Shown piece by piece: positions 41,333 to 50,983 of a stretch of 64,000 bases of DNA. This stretch comes from Oscillospiraceae bacterium (GTDB lineage Bacteria; Bacillota; Clostridia; Oscillospirales; SIG530). The translations under genes and the position numbers were made by a program. The notes under the pieces were generated by a model. It had not been told where the DNA came from and made no database searches. It saw nothing but the letters and a program-made list of their open reading frames with translations. Where the stretch lies: assembly GCA_015067075.1 (NCBI GenBank), contig SVND01000003.1, forward strand, positions 25,088 through 89,087. The letters are read 5' to 3'. Positions within the stretch are counted from its first letter, which is position 1. The number at the start of each line of letters is the position of its first letter.

Positions 41333-43972
41333 TTATTTTGCTTCGATAATGACACAGCCGTAAACGTCAAACGTCGGGATATTGATCGATATTTCAGCTT
41401 CATTTACGGTAAACTGCGTGCTGTCAAGGACGATTGCTTCTTCCTTGTCGGACGACATAACAGATACGCTGAGTTCTCTGCCCCAAAGCTGAGAGGGCAA
41501 ACGAAGAGTTGCCTTTATCGTTTCGGGCATAGGTGCAAGAGTATCCTCGTCGCAGTTATACTGCATATTTACGATGTCAAGGAAATACTTGTTGTTTGTC
41601 GGTGCATAGTGGAGCGTTGTTACAACTGATGCCAGCGCATCAATGTTTTCAAAGCTTACAAGCTTTGTCATCGTGCCGTCTGTATACCATTCGTTTACCA
41701 GGTTTTCGATGTCTATAAGGCAAAAATCGTATATGTCGGCAATATCAGAAGACTTAACAATCTGGAAGTAGAACATAGTCGGATCTTCTTCATAATAGAC
41801 TATTTTACCTGCGCCGCTGTATTCCTTGGCAAGCTTTACAAGCAAAGCTTCGTCATTTTTTGCAAAGCTGTTTTTGGAGGATGACAATTCGCCTGCATAT
41901 GTACTTGTTATAACAAGAGTTTTACCGCTGTCAAGATAAGGAATAAGTACGTTGTCAATTGTTTCCTTATCAATTACGCGCATATTGGGAAGGACAACAA
42001 CGCTGCAAAGATTTATCTTTTCAGCAAGGTTATCTTCGAAAATCGCTCTGTAAGGAATGTTGAGCTCGTCAAACACATGGCACCAAGCCATGTATCCGAG
42101 AGTTGATTCGTTTGCTTTTTGGTCTACGTTTCCGCCGGGTGCAAGCCACGTAAGCTCGCTTTCCGGAGAATAAACTACGCCGACGTCGGCATAAATCTGT
42201 CTGTCGGAGAAATCTTCCTTAAGCTTACCGATGGTAGCAAGTACGTTCTTGTTACCTGCTTCTGTTCCGATACCGCTCTTGTTTGCAAAAAGGGAGCTGT
42301 TATACGCCAAAGCCTCATAACTGAGAACCTTTGTGAAGATATCGGTGTATGCGTAATCGCTGGGATAATACCAGAAAACAGCACTGTTTGCACGGCACAT
42401 TTCAATGCTGATGCTGTAAGCATGGCCGCTATAGCCGTTGGGCGGATAACCGCTCGTTGCAAAGCCTGTTAAAGAGTAATAACCGCTGTTATACTCTGTA
42501 TGTACAAGATCAAGACACTCGGGGTCGATAGCGCCGAATGTGGTATACGGGAAGTCGTTTGCGCAAACAGCAACAGACTCACGGTCGCCGTTCACTTCCT
42601 CGGCTATATCTTTAATAAGGTTAAAGAATTTTGTATTGTACTCTGTGTTGATAGTCGTTTTGAATGCAAGATATGCAAGCCATACGGGATCGTTTACCCA
42701 TTCCGGCTTGGCCCACATTGCATTGTTTGCAACGCTGATATCGTCGGGATCGCCGTTAGGCTCGATCTCCTTCGCTCTTTGCTTTACATAAGCGGAAATG
42801 GAGAAATTATCCGTATCGGCAACGCCTATCTGCGGATTTTCGGCAAGGTAGGATTTGAACTTGAATTCGCTCCAATCGCCGAATGCGCGCTGAAGAGGTC
42901 TTGTGCAAATGTTATCCCATCCGCACCAGTTGTCGATCCAGAAATAGTCTATGCCGTCCTCGATCTTCTCACGGATAGTTGTTGCAGAATACTCAAGCCA
43001 ATAGGGAGACGCAGAGTCCTTGCCGCAGCTGAAATCAGTTACGTAATAATCCCTTCCGTCGCCGTCAACAAGGTGCCACGTACCCTCTGTTTCCGTAGCT
43101 GAAGAACCAAGTCCGTCAAATTTTATAAAGTTTCCGTTAAGGTCCTTTGCACAATGAGCGTCAAGGAACTTAGAGCCTGCGGGAGATGTATCGCCGTCCA
43201 TATAACCGATGGATATCGTTCCATCGGGATATGTAGGAGTGCTGAGACCTTCGCTCTCAAGCGTACTGCTGGGACTCCAAACTTCACCGTTTACAAAGGT
43301 GAAAAGTCCTCCCCATGTTATATAGTTAGCCTCGGGATTTTTTGCGGGACCTCTGTAGCTCCAAGACCACGGATCTGCCAACACTGCAGCGTTGCCCGTA
43401 TTTTCATCCATTAAAAATGAGCCGTCCTCATTCTGATGCAAAGCGATAATATATCCGCCTGTATCGCCTTGAGCTTCAAGCCAATCTCCGACCTTGTATC
43501 CGAGATCGTGGAAAGCCTTTATGCGATTTCTCCATGTGTTTCTTTCTCGTCTTCTGAGAAACTCAGAGCCGGCGCCTTCATGAGCGAAAGTACCGGTTGC
43601 TTCCGCATCATATCCGCCTATAGTGGTTTCGTTTGCATCTGCAAATCTTGCATAATCGTCCCACCATCCGAGGGATTTTTGAATCTCAAGAAGATCTGTG
43701 GGAAGCTTAAGCGCGTCTACTTCCACAGCAGGTGCTTGCGTAGGAGTGGGTGTCGCCGCTTCAGTAGGTGTTGCGGGCACATCTGTTGGTGTTGCCGCAT
43801 CCGTAGGTGTCGCGGGTGCGTCTGTGGGCGTTGCCTCATCTGTGGGCGACGGCGTATTTTCTACGGTCGGATCAGGTGTAGGCGTATCCACGTCGGGAGG
43901 TGTTGTGCCGTTGCACGCAAAAAGCGACATCAGCATGAACACTGCCATTATGATTGCCAATACTTTTTTCAT
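41333..43972 (-). CDS. Large secreted lipoprotein resembling a GH42-like glycosidase (paralogue B)
   Basis: 879 residues. Lipobox LFAC (Cys 20), then a long linker built of ATPTDA/ATPTEA-type units (about 24-85). The predicted TIM barrel (about 90-520) has GWWDDYARF at its start, GYKVGDWLEAQGDTGGYI (about 160-177), YFWIDNWCGWDNI (about 352-364), and LVHTEYNSGYYS (about 486-497). The Asp of IDNW and the Glu of HTEY are candidate catalytic acids. A GAT-like domain (about 590-720, with SVVVLPNMRVID and GKTLVITSTYAGE) resembles the GH42 trimerisation domain. A C-terminal beta domain closes it. It is closely related to the gene at 46.4-49.0 kb. Confidence 0.75.
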   Translation of the reverse strand: MKKVLAIIMAVFMLMSLFACNGTTPPDVDTPTPDPTVENTPSPTDEATPTDAPATPTDAATPTDVPATPTEAATPTPTQAPAVEVDALKLPTDLLEIQKSLGWWDDYARFADANETTIGGYDAEATGTFAHEGAGSEFLRRRERNTWRNRIKAFHDLGYKVGDWLEAQGDTGGYIIALHQNEDGSFLMDENTGNAAVLADPWSWSYRGPAKNPEANYITWGGLFTFVNGEVWSPSSTLESEGLSTPTYPDGTISIGYMDGDTSPAGSKFLDAHCAKDLNGNFIKFDGLGSSATETEGTWHLVDGDGRDYYVTDFSCGKDSASPYWLEYSATTIREKIEDGIDYFWIDNWCGWDNICTRPLQRAFGDWSEFKFKSYLAENPQIGVADTDNFSISAYVKQRAKEIEPNGDPDDISVANNAMWAKPEWVNDPVWLAYLAFKTTINTEYNTKFFNLIKDIAEEVNGDRESVAVCANDFPYTTFGAIDPECLDLVHTEYNSGYYSLTGFATSGYPPNGYSGHAYSISIEMCRANSAVFWYYPSDYAYTDIFTKVLSYEALAYNSSLFANKSGIGTEAGNKNVLATIGKLKEDFSDRQIYADVGVVYSPESELTWLAPGGNVDQKANESTLGYMAWCHVFDELNIPYRAIFEDNLAEKINLCSVVVLPNMRVIDKETIDNVLIPYLDSGKTLVITSTYAGELSSSKNSFAKNDEALLVKLAKEYSGAGKIVYYEEDPTMFYFQIVKSSDIADIYDFCLIDIENLVNEWYTDGTMTKLVSFENIDALASVVTTLHYAPTNNKYFLDIVNMQYNCDEDTLAPMPETIKATLRLPSQLWGRELSVSVMSSDKEEAIVLDSTQFTVNEAEISINIPTFDVYGCVIIEAK

Positions 43973-44067
43973 ATTGCCCTCCTGTTTTTGCTATTCAACA
44001 TAGCATAATAATGTACTTAAATATATCATACTTTCAAATTCTATGTCAATACGAAAAAATCAAATTA

Positions 44068-44100
44068 TATGAGTTTTGTGCTAAATATGAGAAATGTGCT
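44068..44100. promoter_or_regulatory. Direct-repeat element upstream of paralogue B
   Basis: TATGAG-N3-TGTGCT occurs twice on the plus strand with an 18-bp period (44068-44082 and 44086-44100). It lies 18 bp upstream of the paralogue B -35 (TTGACA on the minus strand at 44044-44049; -10 TATATT at 44020-44025). The same element precedes paralogue A. Confidence 0.6.
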
Positions 44101-44110
44101 TGTTTTCGCT

Positions 44111-46246
44111 TCATTCATGAGCGATAAGTCCAAGCTTATCCATCCAATAGAGCACATGAGATGCAAATCCATGATTACAGCTTCCGTGTATACTGATATT
44201 TTCCCAAAGCGTGCCCGTTCTTTCCGCCATATAGGTGAAATATCCCTTTATGTTATCGTAAAGCTCCTCATTAAATCCGTGTTTGCAGAGAAGGTCAAGG
44301 CGCAAATAATTACCGATAAATGCGTTTGCAGGCCAGATTTCGGGATAAAGTCCCTTTTCAGCTCTGTCATATCCAAATTCATGGACAAGTATATTCCAAA
44401 GCTTCGGACGTGTCTGCGGCGTTGCAATACCTGTAAAAAATGCGTAATACTGGCACGATTCCGTGCGCTCTCCCGACAGCACGAGCTTGCCGTCACGGCG
44501 AATCGCATTGTCGCAGTAAAATCCCGACTCTGTCATCGCCAGCTTGTTTATCGTATCGCGCAAAGCGTCTGCCTTGTCCTTGAGCGCGGCATCGCCGTAA
44601 AGCTCCGCCATAGTATCAAGCATGGTGCAATAAAGCATATTCGACGGAAATGATACGTCCTGCACCAATTCGTTCGACTTCGACCACTCAAGAAATACCC
44701 ATGACTCAAGCTTTTCCAAAAGTCCGTATTCATTTTCAAACTTTTTGAAATAGCTATAAAGCGCATAAACTCGCTTTTTCGCGTTCGCCACAAGCTCCGC
44801 ATCACCCGTTCGCTTCAGATACTCCCCAAGCTCAACTACGTACCACATCGCCCAGTTAGGAATAAAAACATGGTCGTTATGATCCGAAGGATAGCACATC
44901 GGAAGCATACCCTCGGGTAAAAACTCAAACGAGTCGGGCAAAAGGAAGTTTTCCAAAAACGCGCGCTCAACCTGTGAGCGGTTCGTCAAAACATACTCGA
45001 CACGCGACGTGAAAAAGCTGTCGCAAAGCCAGCCTGCACGTTCTCTTGACGGGCAGTCCATATAAATATCGACCGTATTCGCGCGGAATGTTTCAACGGC
45101 GCTGTCATATATCAGCTTCATCGTATCGTCGTTGCCGATGAATTTTGTGTTGATTGCAGTTTGCGGAAAAGCAATGTGATAAAGCTTGAGCCCCGTGATT
45201 TTCACAGCCGTTCCCTTTGCCACAAGACGGATATATCGCAACGTGTACGGCTCGGCGCAGGTAAGATGGTATTTTCCCGCCTTCATACGCACAGTAATAA
45301 CGGCGGAGGACGACATACGGAAATGGTTTACATTACCATCGCAAAGTATTTCATCAAAAAGTATATAAAGCGTTCCTTCACTTTCAGCCTCCACGGTAAG
45401 ATCATACAGCCCCGTGTAGTTTACACCCATATCAACATCGGCATAGCTGTCATCATCGAGCGATATAACATCGCTTTGCTCATTTACACACTGCGGTGCT
45501 GTATAATCAAATTTGCCCGTTTCAATGTGAGATGCACATTCAAGCTCACTTTCGGAATATGTGAAAAATATATCCGTTGCAACGTGAGCGCGGTCTTTAT
45601 AATACTTCTCTTTATCCGAATATGTAACGCCTCCGCGCCGGAACACCTTTTCAGGCAAAAGCACTTCATTATCGCTATAGGGCATATCTCGGCAGATAAA
45701 TCTGCCTGCCGTTACAAGCTCGGTGGATACGGCAGCTGCCTTCGTATCGGCGTTTATTTCGTAATCAAAAGCTCCCGGTGCAAGCTGATACGATTCCGTA
45801 AACGTACGCTGGAAGGAGTAACGCTGCGTCTTTATAATACGCTCGTCCGTGCCGTAGCAGGTAAATCCGTTTGCACCCGTTGCGGCAAGAATATCACCAT
45901 TCGACGTTATCTCAGCACAAAGGAATGAAGGCTGATTAAGATAGGAAAATGAGTTTACGTTATAGCCGACAACTCTGAACGTTACACGGTTTACAGCCTT
46001 TGTAAGATAAGATGTAATATCATATTCGTCAACACGGAAATGACCGTGAGCGCATCTTGCAGGGCCATGGGCAACAAATTCGCCGTTGACAAGCAAAATG
46101 AAGGAGCACGATGCCGCGGCGGCAACCGTTGCCTTCTGTCCGCCTTTTATGTTGGCACAAAAAGAAATCGTTCTGTTCATCATCTTGCTCGTGCCTGCTT
46201 CCCATACGGGAACGGCAGTACGGAATTTATAATCGTTTATCCTCAT
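44111..46246 (-). CDS. GH78-like alpha-L-rhamnosidase
   Basis: 711 residues without a signal peptide, so cytoplasmic. N-terminal beta domains (about 1-340) precede an (alpha/alpha)6 barrel with the GH78 signature DCPSRERAGWLCDSFFTSRV (about 415-434), the Asp/Glu region around it, and the C-terminal TLWENISIHGSCNHGFASHVLYW stretch (about 675-698, in part) matching the family's substrate-binding Glu and His-rich loop. RBS GGAGGAG precedes the ATG. It lies between the two large lipoprotein genes on the same strand. It would split rhamnose from oligosaccharides imported after surface cleavage. Confidence 0.85.
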   Translation of the reverse strand: MRINDYKFRTAVPVWEAGTSKMMNRTISFCANIKGGQKATVAAAASCSFILLVNGEFVAHGPARCAHGHFRVDEYDITSYLTKAVNRVTFRVVGYNVNSFSYLNQPSFLCAEITSNGDILAATGANGFTCYGTDERIIKTQRYSFQRTFTESYQLAPGAFDYEINADTKAAAVSTELVTAGRFICRDMPYSDNEVLLPEKVFRRGGVTYSDKEKYYKDRAHVATDIFFTYSESELECASHIETGKFDYTAPQCVNEQSDVISLDDDSYADVDMGVNYTGLYDLTVEAESEGTLYILFDEILCDGNVNHFRMSSSAVITVRMKAGKYHLTCAEPYTLRYIRLVAKGTAVKITGLKLYHIAFPQTAINTKFIGNDDTMKLIYDSAVETFRANTVDIYMDCPSRERAGWLCDSFFTSRVEYVLTNRSQVERAFLENFLLPDSFEFLPEGMLPMCYPSDHNDHVFIPNWAMWYVVELGEYLKRTGDAELVANAKKRVYALYSYFKKFENEYGLLEKLESWVFLEWSKSNELVQDVSFPSNMLYCTMLDTMAELYGDAALKDKADALRDTINKLAMTESGFYCDNAIRRDGKLVLSGERTESCQYYAFFTGIATPQTRPKLWNILVHEFGYDRAEKGLYPEIWPANAFIGNYLRLDLLCKHGFNEELYDNIKGYFTYMAERTGTLWENISIHGSCNHGFASHVLYWMDKLGLIAHE

Positions 46247-46340
46247 ACACTTTCTCCTCCATTTAAATAGGTTTATTATATTGTAACACTCTCTGTTTTT
46301 AGTGTCAAGTCATTTTCTTTCTCCGTTCCTTTAAAGTCAA

Positions 46341-46375
46341 AAACCGACTGTTTTCGGTGAAAAAACAGTCGGTTT
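46341..46375 (-). terminator. Terminator of paralogue A
   Basis: AAACCGACTGTTTT (46341-46354) and AAAACAGTCGGTTT (46362-46375) form a 14-bp perfect stem; on the minus strand GGTTTTTG follows. Confidence 0.85.
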
Positions 46376-46380
46376 CCATA

Positions 46381-48999
46381 TCATTTGTTAGCCTCTTCGA
46401 TAACTACGCAACCGTATACATCAAAGGAGGGAATGTTGAGCTTGACATTGCAGCCCTCTACCGTGAAATGAGTGCCTGCCTCTAAAACAGTAGCCTTCTT
46501 TGTGTCGGATGTGGTGAGTGATACCTTGAGCTGTTTACCCCAAAGCTGTGACGGCAAGCGAAGGGTGCATTCAAGCGTTTCGGGCAAGGGCGTAAGCGTA
46601 TCTGTTTCGCAGTCATACTGTAAGTTTACGATATCAAGGAAGTAATTATTTGCTGTCGGTGCATAGTGAAGCGTTGTAACGACAGATGCAACGTCGTCAA
46701 GATTGTGCATTGTGAGAAGTGTTGTAGCCGTTCCGTCATTGTGCCAGCCTTTTATCATATCGACAGTTTCCGCAACCAATTCCAAGGTAGCTTCGGAGTC
46801 ACCGCTCTTTTCAAGCTTGAAATACTGCTCTAACGGGTCTTTTTCGATATAGATAACCTTGCCCGCACCGCTGTAGTTGTTTGCAAGGTCAACAAGGATG
46901 TTGGAAGGATTCTTCTCAAAATCGTGGTCAGTTGTTGACATCTTACCTGCGTATTCGCCTGTTATAACAAGTGTCTTTCCGCTGTCAAGGTAAGGAATAA
47001 GAACGCTTTCAACAGTTTCGGGAGCGATGGCTCTGATATTGGGGAGAATTACAACGGAGCAAAGGTCGATTCTGTCGGCAAGTCTGTCCTCATAAATGCT
47101 TCTGTAAGGCACATTGAGTTCGTCGAACAAATGACACCAACCCATATATGCGACCGTATGTTCATTAGCTTCTGTATATCCACCGGGCTTGAGCCATGAA
47201 AGCTCACTTTCCGCGGAGAAAACAACGCCGATATCAGCGTATGTACGTCTGTCTGAGAAAGCTTCCTTAAGGCTTCCGATAGTTTCAAAAACCTTTGTGC
47301 TTCCTTTTTCTGTAGTACCTGTAGCTCCGCCCGCACCTGCATAGAGAGAGCAGTTATAAGCCAAAGCCTGATAGCCCATTACCCTTGTGAACGTATCTGT
47401 AAAGGCGTAATCTGTTGGATAGTACCAAAATACTGCCCAATTTGCTCTCGCCATATCGGAGCAAAGGTTGAACGCATGGCCGTCGTACGCATTCGGCAGA
47501 TAGCCCGTTGTCGTAAAGCCTGTGCCTGCAGAATAGTTGCTGTTATATTCCGTATGAATAACGTCAAGATTATCGCAGGAAAGTGCGCCGTACGTCAGAT
47601 ATGGGAAGTCGTTTGCGCAGGATGCAACGGATTCCCTGTCTCCGTTTATTTCTTCCGCAAGGTCTTTAATAAGGTTGTGGAACGCTGTGTTATACTCTGT
47701 ATTTGCGCGGGATTTGAAAGCAAGGTAAGCCATCCAGATAGGCTCTTCAAGCCATTCGTCCACGTTCCATGCGCGAGAGTTGAACATAAGCTCAATTTCT
47801 TCAAGCGTAGCTTCCTTATCAAATTCCAAAGCCTTTTGCTTGAGATAATCCGTAATTGAGAAGTCGGGATCGTTTATACCAAACTTTTCATTTTCATTTA
47901 CGTATACACCGAATTTATATTCGCTCCATGTGCCAAATCCGCGCTCCAAAGGTCTGTTGCAGATGTTGTCCCAACCGCACCAGTTATCGATCCAGAACCA
48001 ATCAACACCAATTTCGATCTTTTCGCGCATAACCGTCTCGGAATATTCGAGCCAATAAGGAGCGCAGCTATCCTTGCCGCAGCTTATGGCTGTTACGTCG
48101 TATGTACGTCCGAATTCGTCAGTCACTTGCCAAGCACCTTCAGTGCTTGTTCCCACAAGCTCAAGTCCGTCGTACTTTATAAATCTGCCGTTGATATTTT
48201 TTGCCGCACAGGCGTCAAGGAATTTAGATCCGTAGGGAGATGTGTCGCCGTCCTTATATCCGATAGCCAACGTACCGTCGGGATAAGTGGGCTTGCCGAT
48301 ACCGAGGGCATCGGTAGAGCTTGCAGGGCTCCAAGGCTCGTCGTTTACAAATGTGAAAAGTCCCGCCCATGTAACGTAGTTTACTTCGGCGTTGACACCG
48401 GGACCCTGTGCATCCCAAGACCAGGGATTTGCAAGGATCTTTGCGTTACCTGTATTTTCATCCATCAAAAACGTGCCGTCTTCATTCTGATGAAGTCCGA
48501 TAATATATGCACCTGTATCACCCTGACATTCAAGCCATGCTTGCGTTTTTATACCGAGCTCATGGAAGGATGAGCATGCTTTTTCCCATAAAGGTGTGCT
48601 TTCGCGACGGAAAAATTCCGAGCCTGCGCCCTCGTGTCCGCCACCGCCGCTTGTTGCGTCAGCGCTCATGAAAAAGGCTCTTTGAACGTCTTCAACCGTG
48701 GTAAATCTCGTATAGTTATCCCACCAGCCGAGAGATTTTCTGACTTCGAGAAGATCGGAAGAAATTGATACGTTGTTTGCCGCAATATCATCGTAATTCT
48801 GATCGTGACCGTCGCCTGCAACTGCGGGAACACCCGGAGTAGGCTCGCTTGTAGGAGCTGTTGTGGGCGTGTTTTCAACAGTTGGCGTCGGCGTTGCCGT
48901 GTCAGGTGTTGGTGTCTCATTGCAGGCAAAAAGCATTACCGTTAAGAGCAACGAAAGAAGTATAACTGCGATTTTCTTCATGGATTTACCTCTTTTCAA
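46381..48999 (-). CDS. Large secreted lipoprotein resembling a GH42-like glycosidase (paralogue A)
   Basis: 872 residues with lipobox LFAC and a shorter TPTP-type linker (about 28-58). The barrel matches paralogue B closely: SLGWWDNYTRF, WLECQGDTGAYIIGLHQNEDG, WFWIDNWCGWDNIC, VIHTEYNSNYSAG. More than half of the positions are identical by eye over the barrel. The GAT-like (SVVILPNIRAIA, GKTLVITGEYAGKM) and C-terminal domains are also kept. The ends differ only in linker and N-terminal insert (GGGGHEGAGSEF). It has its own promoter, a terminator and the shared cis element. Candidate substrates are plant or mucin glycans; no family number can be assigned from sequence alone. Confidence 0.75.
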   Translation of the reverse strand: MKRGKSMKKIAVILLSLLLTVMLFACNETPTPDTATPTPTVENTPTTAPTSEPTPGVPAVAGDGHDQNYDDIAANNVSISSDLLEVRKSLGWWDNYTRFTTVEDVQRAFFMSADATSGGGGHEGAGSEFFRRESTPLWEKACSSFHELGIKTQAWLECQGDTGAYIIGLHQNEDGTFLMDENTGNAKILANPWSWDAQGPGVNAEVNYVTWAGLFTFVNDEPWSPASSTDALGIGKPTYPDGTLAIGYKDGDTSPYGSKFLDACAAKNINGRFIKYDGLELVGTSTEGAWQVTDEFGRTYDVTAISCGKDSCAPYWLEYSETVMREKIEIGVDWFWIDNWCGWDNICNRPLERGFGTWSEYKFGVYVNENEKFGINDPDFSITDYLKQKALEFDKEATLEEIELMFNSRAWNVDEWLEEPIWMAYLAFKSRANTEYNTAFHNLIKDLAEEINGDRESVASCANDFPYLTYGALSCDNLDVIHTEYNSNYSAGTGFTTTGYLPNAYDGHAFNLCSDMARANWAVFWYYPTDYAFTDTFTRVMGYQALAYNCSLYAGAGGATGTTEKGSTKVFETIGSLKEAFSDRRTYADIGVVFSAESELSWLKPGGYTEANEHTVAYMGWCHLFDELNVPYRSIYEDRLADRIDLCSVVILPNIRAIAPETVESVLIPYLDSGKTLVITGEYAGKMSTTDHDFEKNPSNILVDLANNYSGAGKVIYIEKDPLEQYFKLEKSGDSEATLELVAETVDMIKGWHNDGTATTLLTMHNLDDVASVVTTLHYAPTANNYFLDIVNLQYDCETDTLTPLPETLECTLRLPSQLWGKQLKVSLTTSDTKKATVLEAGTHFTVEGCNVKLNIPSFDVYGCVVIEEANK

Positions 49000-49013
49000 A
49001 ATTGATTTAATTT

Positions 49014-49042
49014 ATTTTACTATATTTAATACACTTTTTCAA
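49014..49042 (-). promoter_or_regulatory. Promoter of paralogue A
   Basis: Minus-strand TTGAAA (49037-49042), 17-bp spacer, TAAAAT (49014-49019). Confidence 0.7.
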
Positions 49043-49075
49043 TGGACAAAACTACGATTTAGCACAAATCTCATA
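49043..49075. promoter_or_regulatory. Direct-repeat element between paralogue A and the GH39-like gene
   Basis: On the minus strand TATGAG-ATT-TGTGCT (49075-49061) is followed after 18 bp by a weaker copy TCGTAG-TTT-TGTCCA (49057-49043). It abuts the paralogue A -35 and is 29 bp from the -35 of the divergent GH39-like gene, so it could serve both. Confidence 0.55.
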
Positions 49076-49103
49076 TAAAAAAATAGTTTTTTTTGCTCTT
49101 TTG

Positions 49104-49132
49104 TTGACTTTTTTCGTTTTTTTATATATAAT
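49104..49132 (+). promoter_or_regulatory. Promoter of the GH39-like lipoprotein gene
   Basis: TTGACT (49104-49109), 17-bp spacer, TATAAT (49127-49132). Confidence 0.75.
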
Positions 49133-49160
49133 TTATTCAAAATATTTTAAGGAGACAACT

Positions 49161-50936
49161 ATGAAATTAAAACCCATTATTCTACTTTCTCTCTTCCTTT
49201 TTGCTTTTTGCGGCTGTGCCGTTCAAGGCGGCGGTGATATTTCACCTACACCCGAGCCCACTCCTGCTGAAACACAGACGCCTACTCCCACTGATACACC
49301 TACGTCTACGCCCACTCCTACACCTATCAACCCCGCTGTAATTCCCGAGGGTGCCGACGCCAACATTATCTATGAAATCGACACATCAAAGCAAGGAAAG
49401 ACCATTACCAACAAGGTTAGCACCATGAATATGTGGATGTTCCAGCAATATTGGCTTGATGAAGCGAAGGATCAACCTTCCACATATTTTTCCGAGCGTA
49501 TGCCCTTTGTTGAATCCATTCAATTTATGCAGGCTACAGGCGGTAACGACACACGCGACCTTTTCAAAAATCCGTCCGACAAGAATGTGCTTGACGATTA
49601 CTATTTCGACGGACTTATCGAAGCTTGCAGAAACGTTATCAAGCAAGGCGTAAAGCCCTGCATTAAGACGGGTAACGTGCCTCAGAAGTTTTCAACTGTC
49701 AATACGAAAGGTCCTTTTGATGTAAACCTTTACGGGCCCGACGATTATAATGTGTATTATAATTATATAAAAGCAATTGCCCGGGCACTTGTTGACGAGT
49801 TTGGTCTTGAGGAAGTTCTTACATGGTCGTGGGGCTGCTATACGGAATGTGAAAACCACGAATGGCTCAACGTGGACGACAAGCCCGAGGAGACATTCGT
49901 CGTATTCTGCAAGATCTACGATTATACCGTTGCGGCACTTCAGGATGTACTCGGCGAGGAGATCGACATCGGCGTACACTGCACGACTTACGCCGAAAAC
50001 ACGCGCTATTGGGACGAGCTTGCCTTTGTTGAGCATTGTGCCAAGGGCACGAATTATGCCACGGGCAAAACAGGTACACGTATTACTTACCTTGCCGCAT
50101 CTTACTACGATTACAACGCCAACTCCGTCGCCGACGACGGCATAGTCCGAACCATAAATATTTTACGCAACAAAGCCGAAGAGGTAGGGCTTACGGGACT
50201 TCGCTACGGCATCGACGAGGGCAGAGTTATGGTCGGCACAACAAGCGGAAAGGATTCAAACGCTCTTATTTCCCGCGTTGTCGGCAGAACGTATCAGGGC
50301 GCATACGATGCACGTCTTATCAAGCAGATGGTCGACAATGATATCGACTATTTTGCCGCATGGGCATACACCTCTAACGTATTTTGGGGCGGTATCGACA
50401 CAGTGAGCTTGCACGTTGCAAGAGAATTTTATAAAATGGTCGGCTCTAAACAGGTCGCTACTGAAAAGATTGGCTCGGAAGCTTCGGGCGGTGAGGTCGG
50501 CGTTACGGCTTCTTACGATGAGACAACGGGCAAGATATACATTATGGCGTACAATTTTGGTGATAATATCGATTTTAACGGTTGGGAAAAGCTGATGTTC
50601 AACGTGAAGCTTCCCGAAGGCGTAACAAAAGTCAAGGTCACCCGCAGTCTTGTTGACGACGATGCAAACTTCTTCGACGATTTTGAAAAGCTTCGTAAAG
50701 AGCAGGATATCGAGGACAGATATTTCTCATGGTCACCTGAAAGTGCAGACGTTGACAAAAACCTTACCGACTCACTTTCCAAGGCTATCTATCAGGCACT
50801 CAGCGATAAATTTGAAAAGGCTGCACAGCTCGTTCCTACTGAAGGCGAAGCCGATGTCAAAAACGGCAGTATCTCACTTTACCTCGATGCATCTCCGCAG
50901 GTAACTGCTTTCTACGTCATTGAACCTATCAAATAA
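49161..50936 (+). CDS. Secreted lipoprotein resembling a GH39-type glycosidase
   Basis: 591 residues from the ATG at 49161 (AAGGAGA upstream). A lipoprotein signal with lipobox FCGC (Cys about 19) is followed by a TPTPTPTP linker. The barrel carries WSWGCYTECENHEW (about 231-244), where the Glu after CYT is a candidate acid/base, and TGLRYGIDEGRVMVG (about 349-363), where the Glu of DEG is a candidate nucleophile. These positions resemble the GH39/GH-A layout. A beta domain follows from about 450. Assignment to GH39 is tentative; other clan A families are possible. It is divergent from paralogue A and closed by a strong terminator. Confidence 0.65.
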   Translation: MKLKPIILLSLFLFAFCGCAVQGGGDISPTPEPTPAETQTPTPTDTPTSTPTPTPINPAVIPEGADANIIYEIDTSKQGKTITNKVSTMNMWMFQQYWLDEAKDQPSTYFSERMPFVESIQFMQATGGNDTRDLFKNPSDKNVLDDYYFDGLIEACRNVIKQGVKPCIKTGNVPQKFSTVNTKGPFDVNLYGPDDYNVYYNYIKAIARALVDEFGLEEVLTWSWGCYTECENHEWLNVDDKPEETFVVFCKIYDYTVAALQDVLGEEIDIGVHCTTYAENTRYWDELAFVEHCAKGTNYATGKTGTRITYLAASYYDYNANSVADDGIVRTINILRNKAEEVGLTGLRYGIDEGRVMVGTTSGKDSNALISRVVGRTYQGAYDARLIKQMVDNDIDYFAAWAYTSNVFWGGIDTVSLHVAREFYKMVGSKQVATEKIGSEASGGEVGVTASYDETTGKIYIMAYNFGDNIDFNGWEKLMFNVKLPEGVTKVKVTRSLVDDDANFFDDFEKLRKEQDIEDRYFSWSPESADVDKNLTDSLSKAIYQALSDKFEKAAQLVPTEGEADVKNGSISLYLDASPQVTAFYVIEPIK

Positions 50937-50945
50937 ATATACAGC

Positions 50946-50981
50946 AAAAGCCGTCACTTTTTTTGAAGTGACGGCTTTTTT
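50946..50981. terminator. Terminator of the GH39-like gene (bidirectional)
   Basis: AAAAGCCGTCACTT (50946-50959) and AAGTGACGGCTTTT (50966-50979) form a 14-bp stem; T-runs follow in both directions. Confidence 0.85.
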
Positions 50982-50983
50982 CT

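Noticed and set aside
41173..41403. 77-codon N-terminal extension of uraA
   Set aside because: It covers the promoter and leader and has no RBS. The ATG at 41172 has GGAGGAAG and gives a normal NCS2 length.
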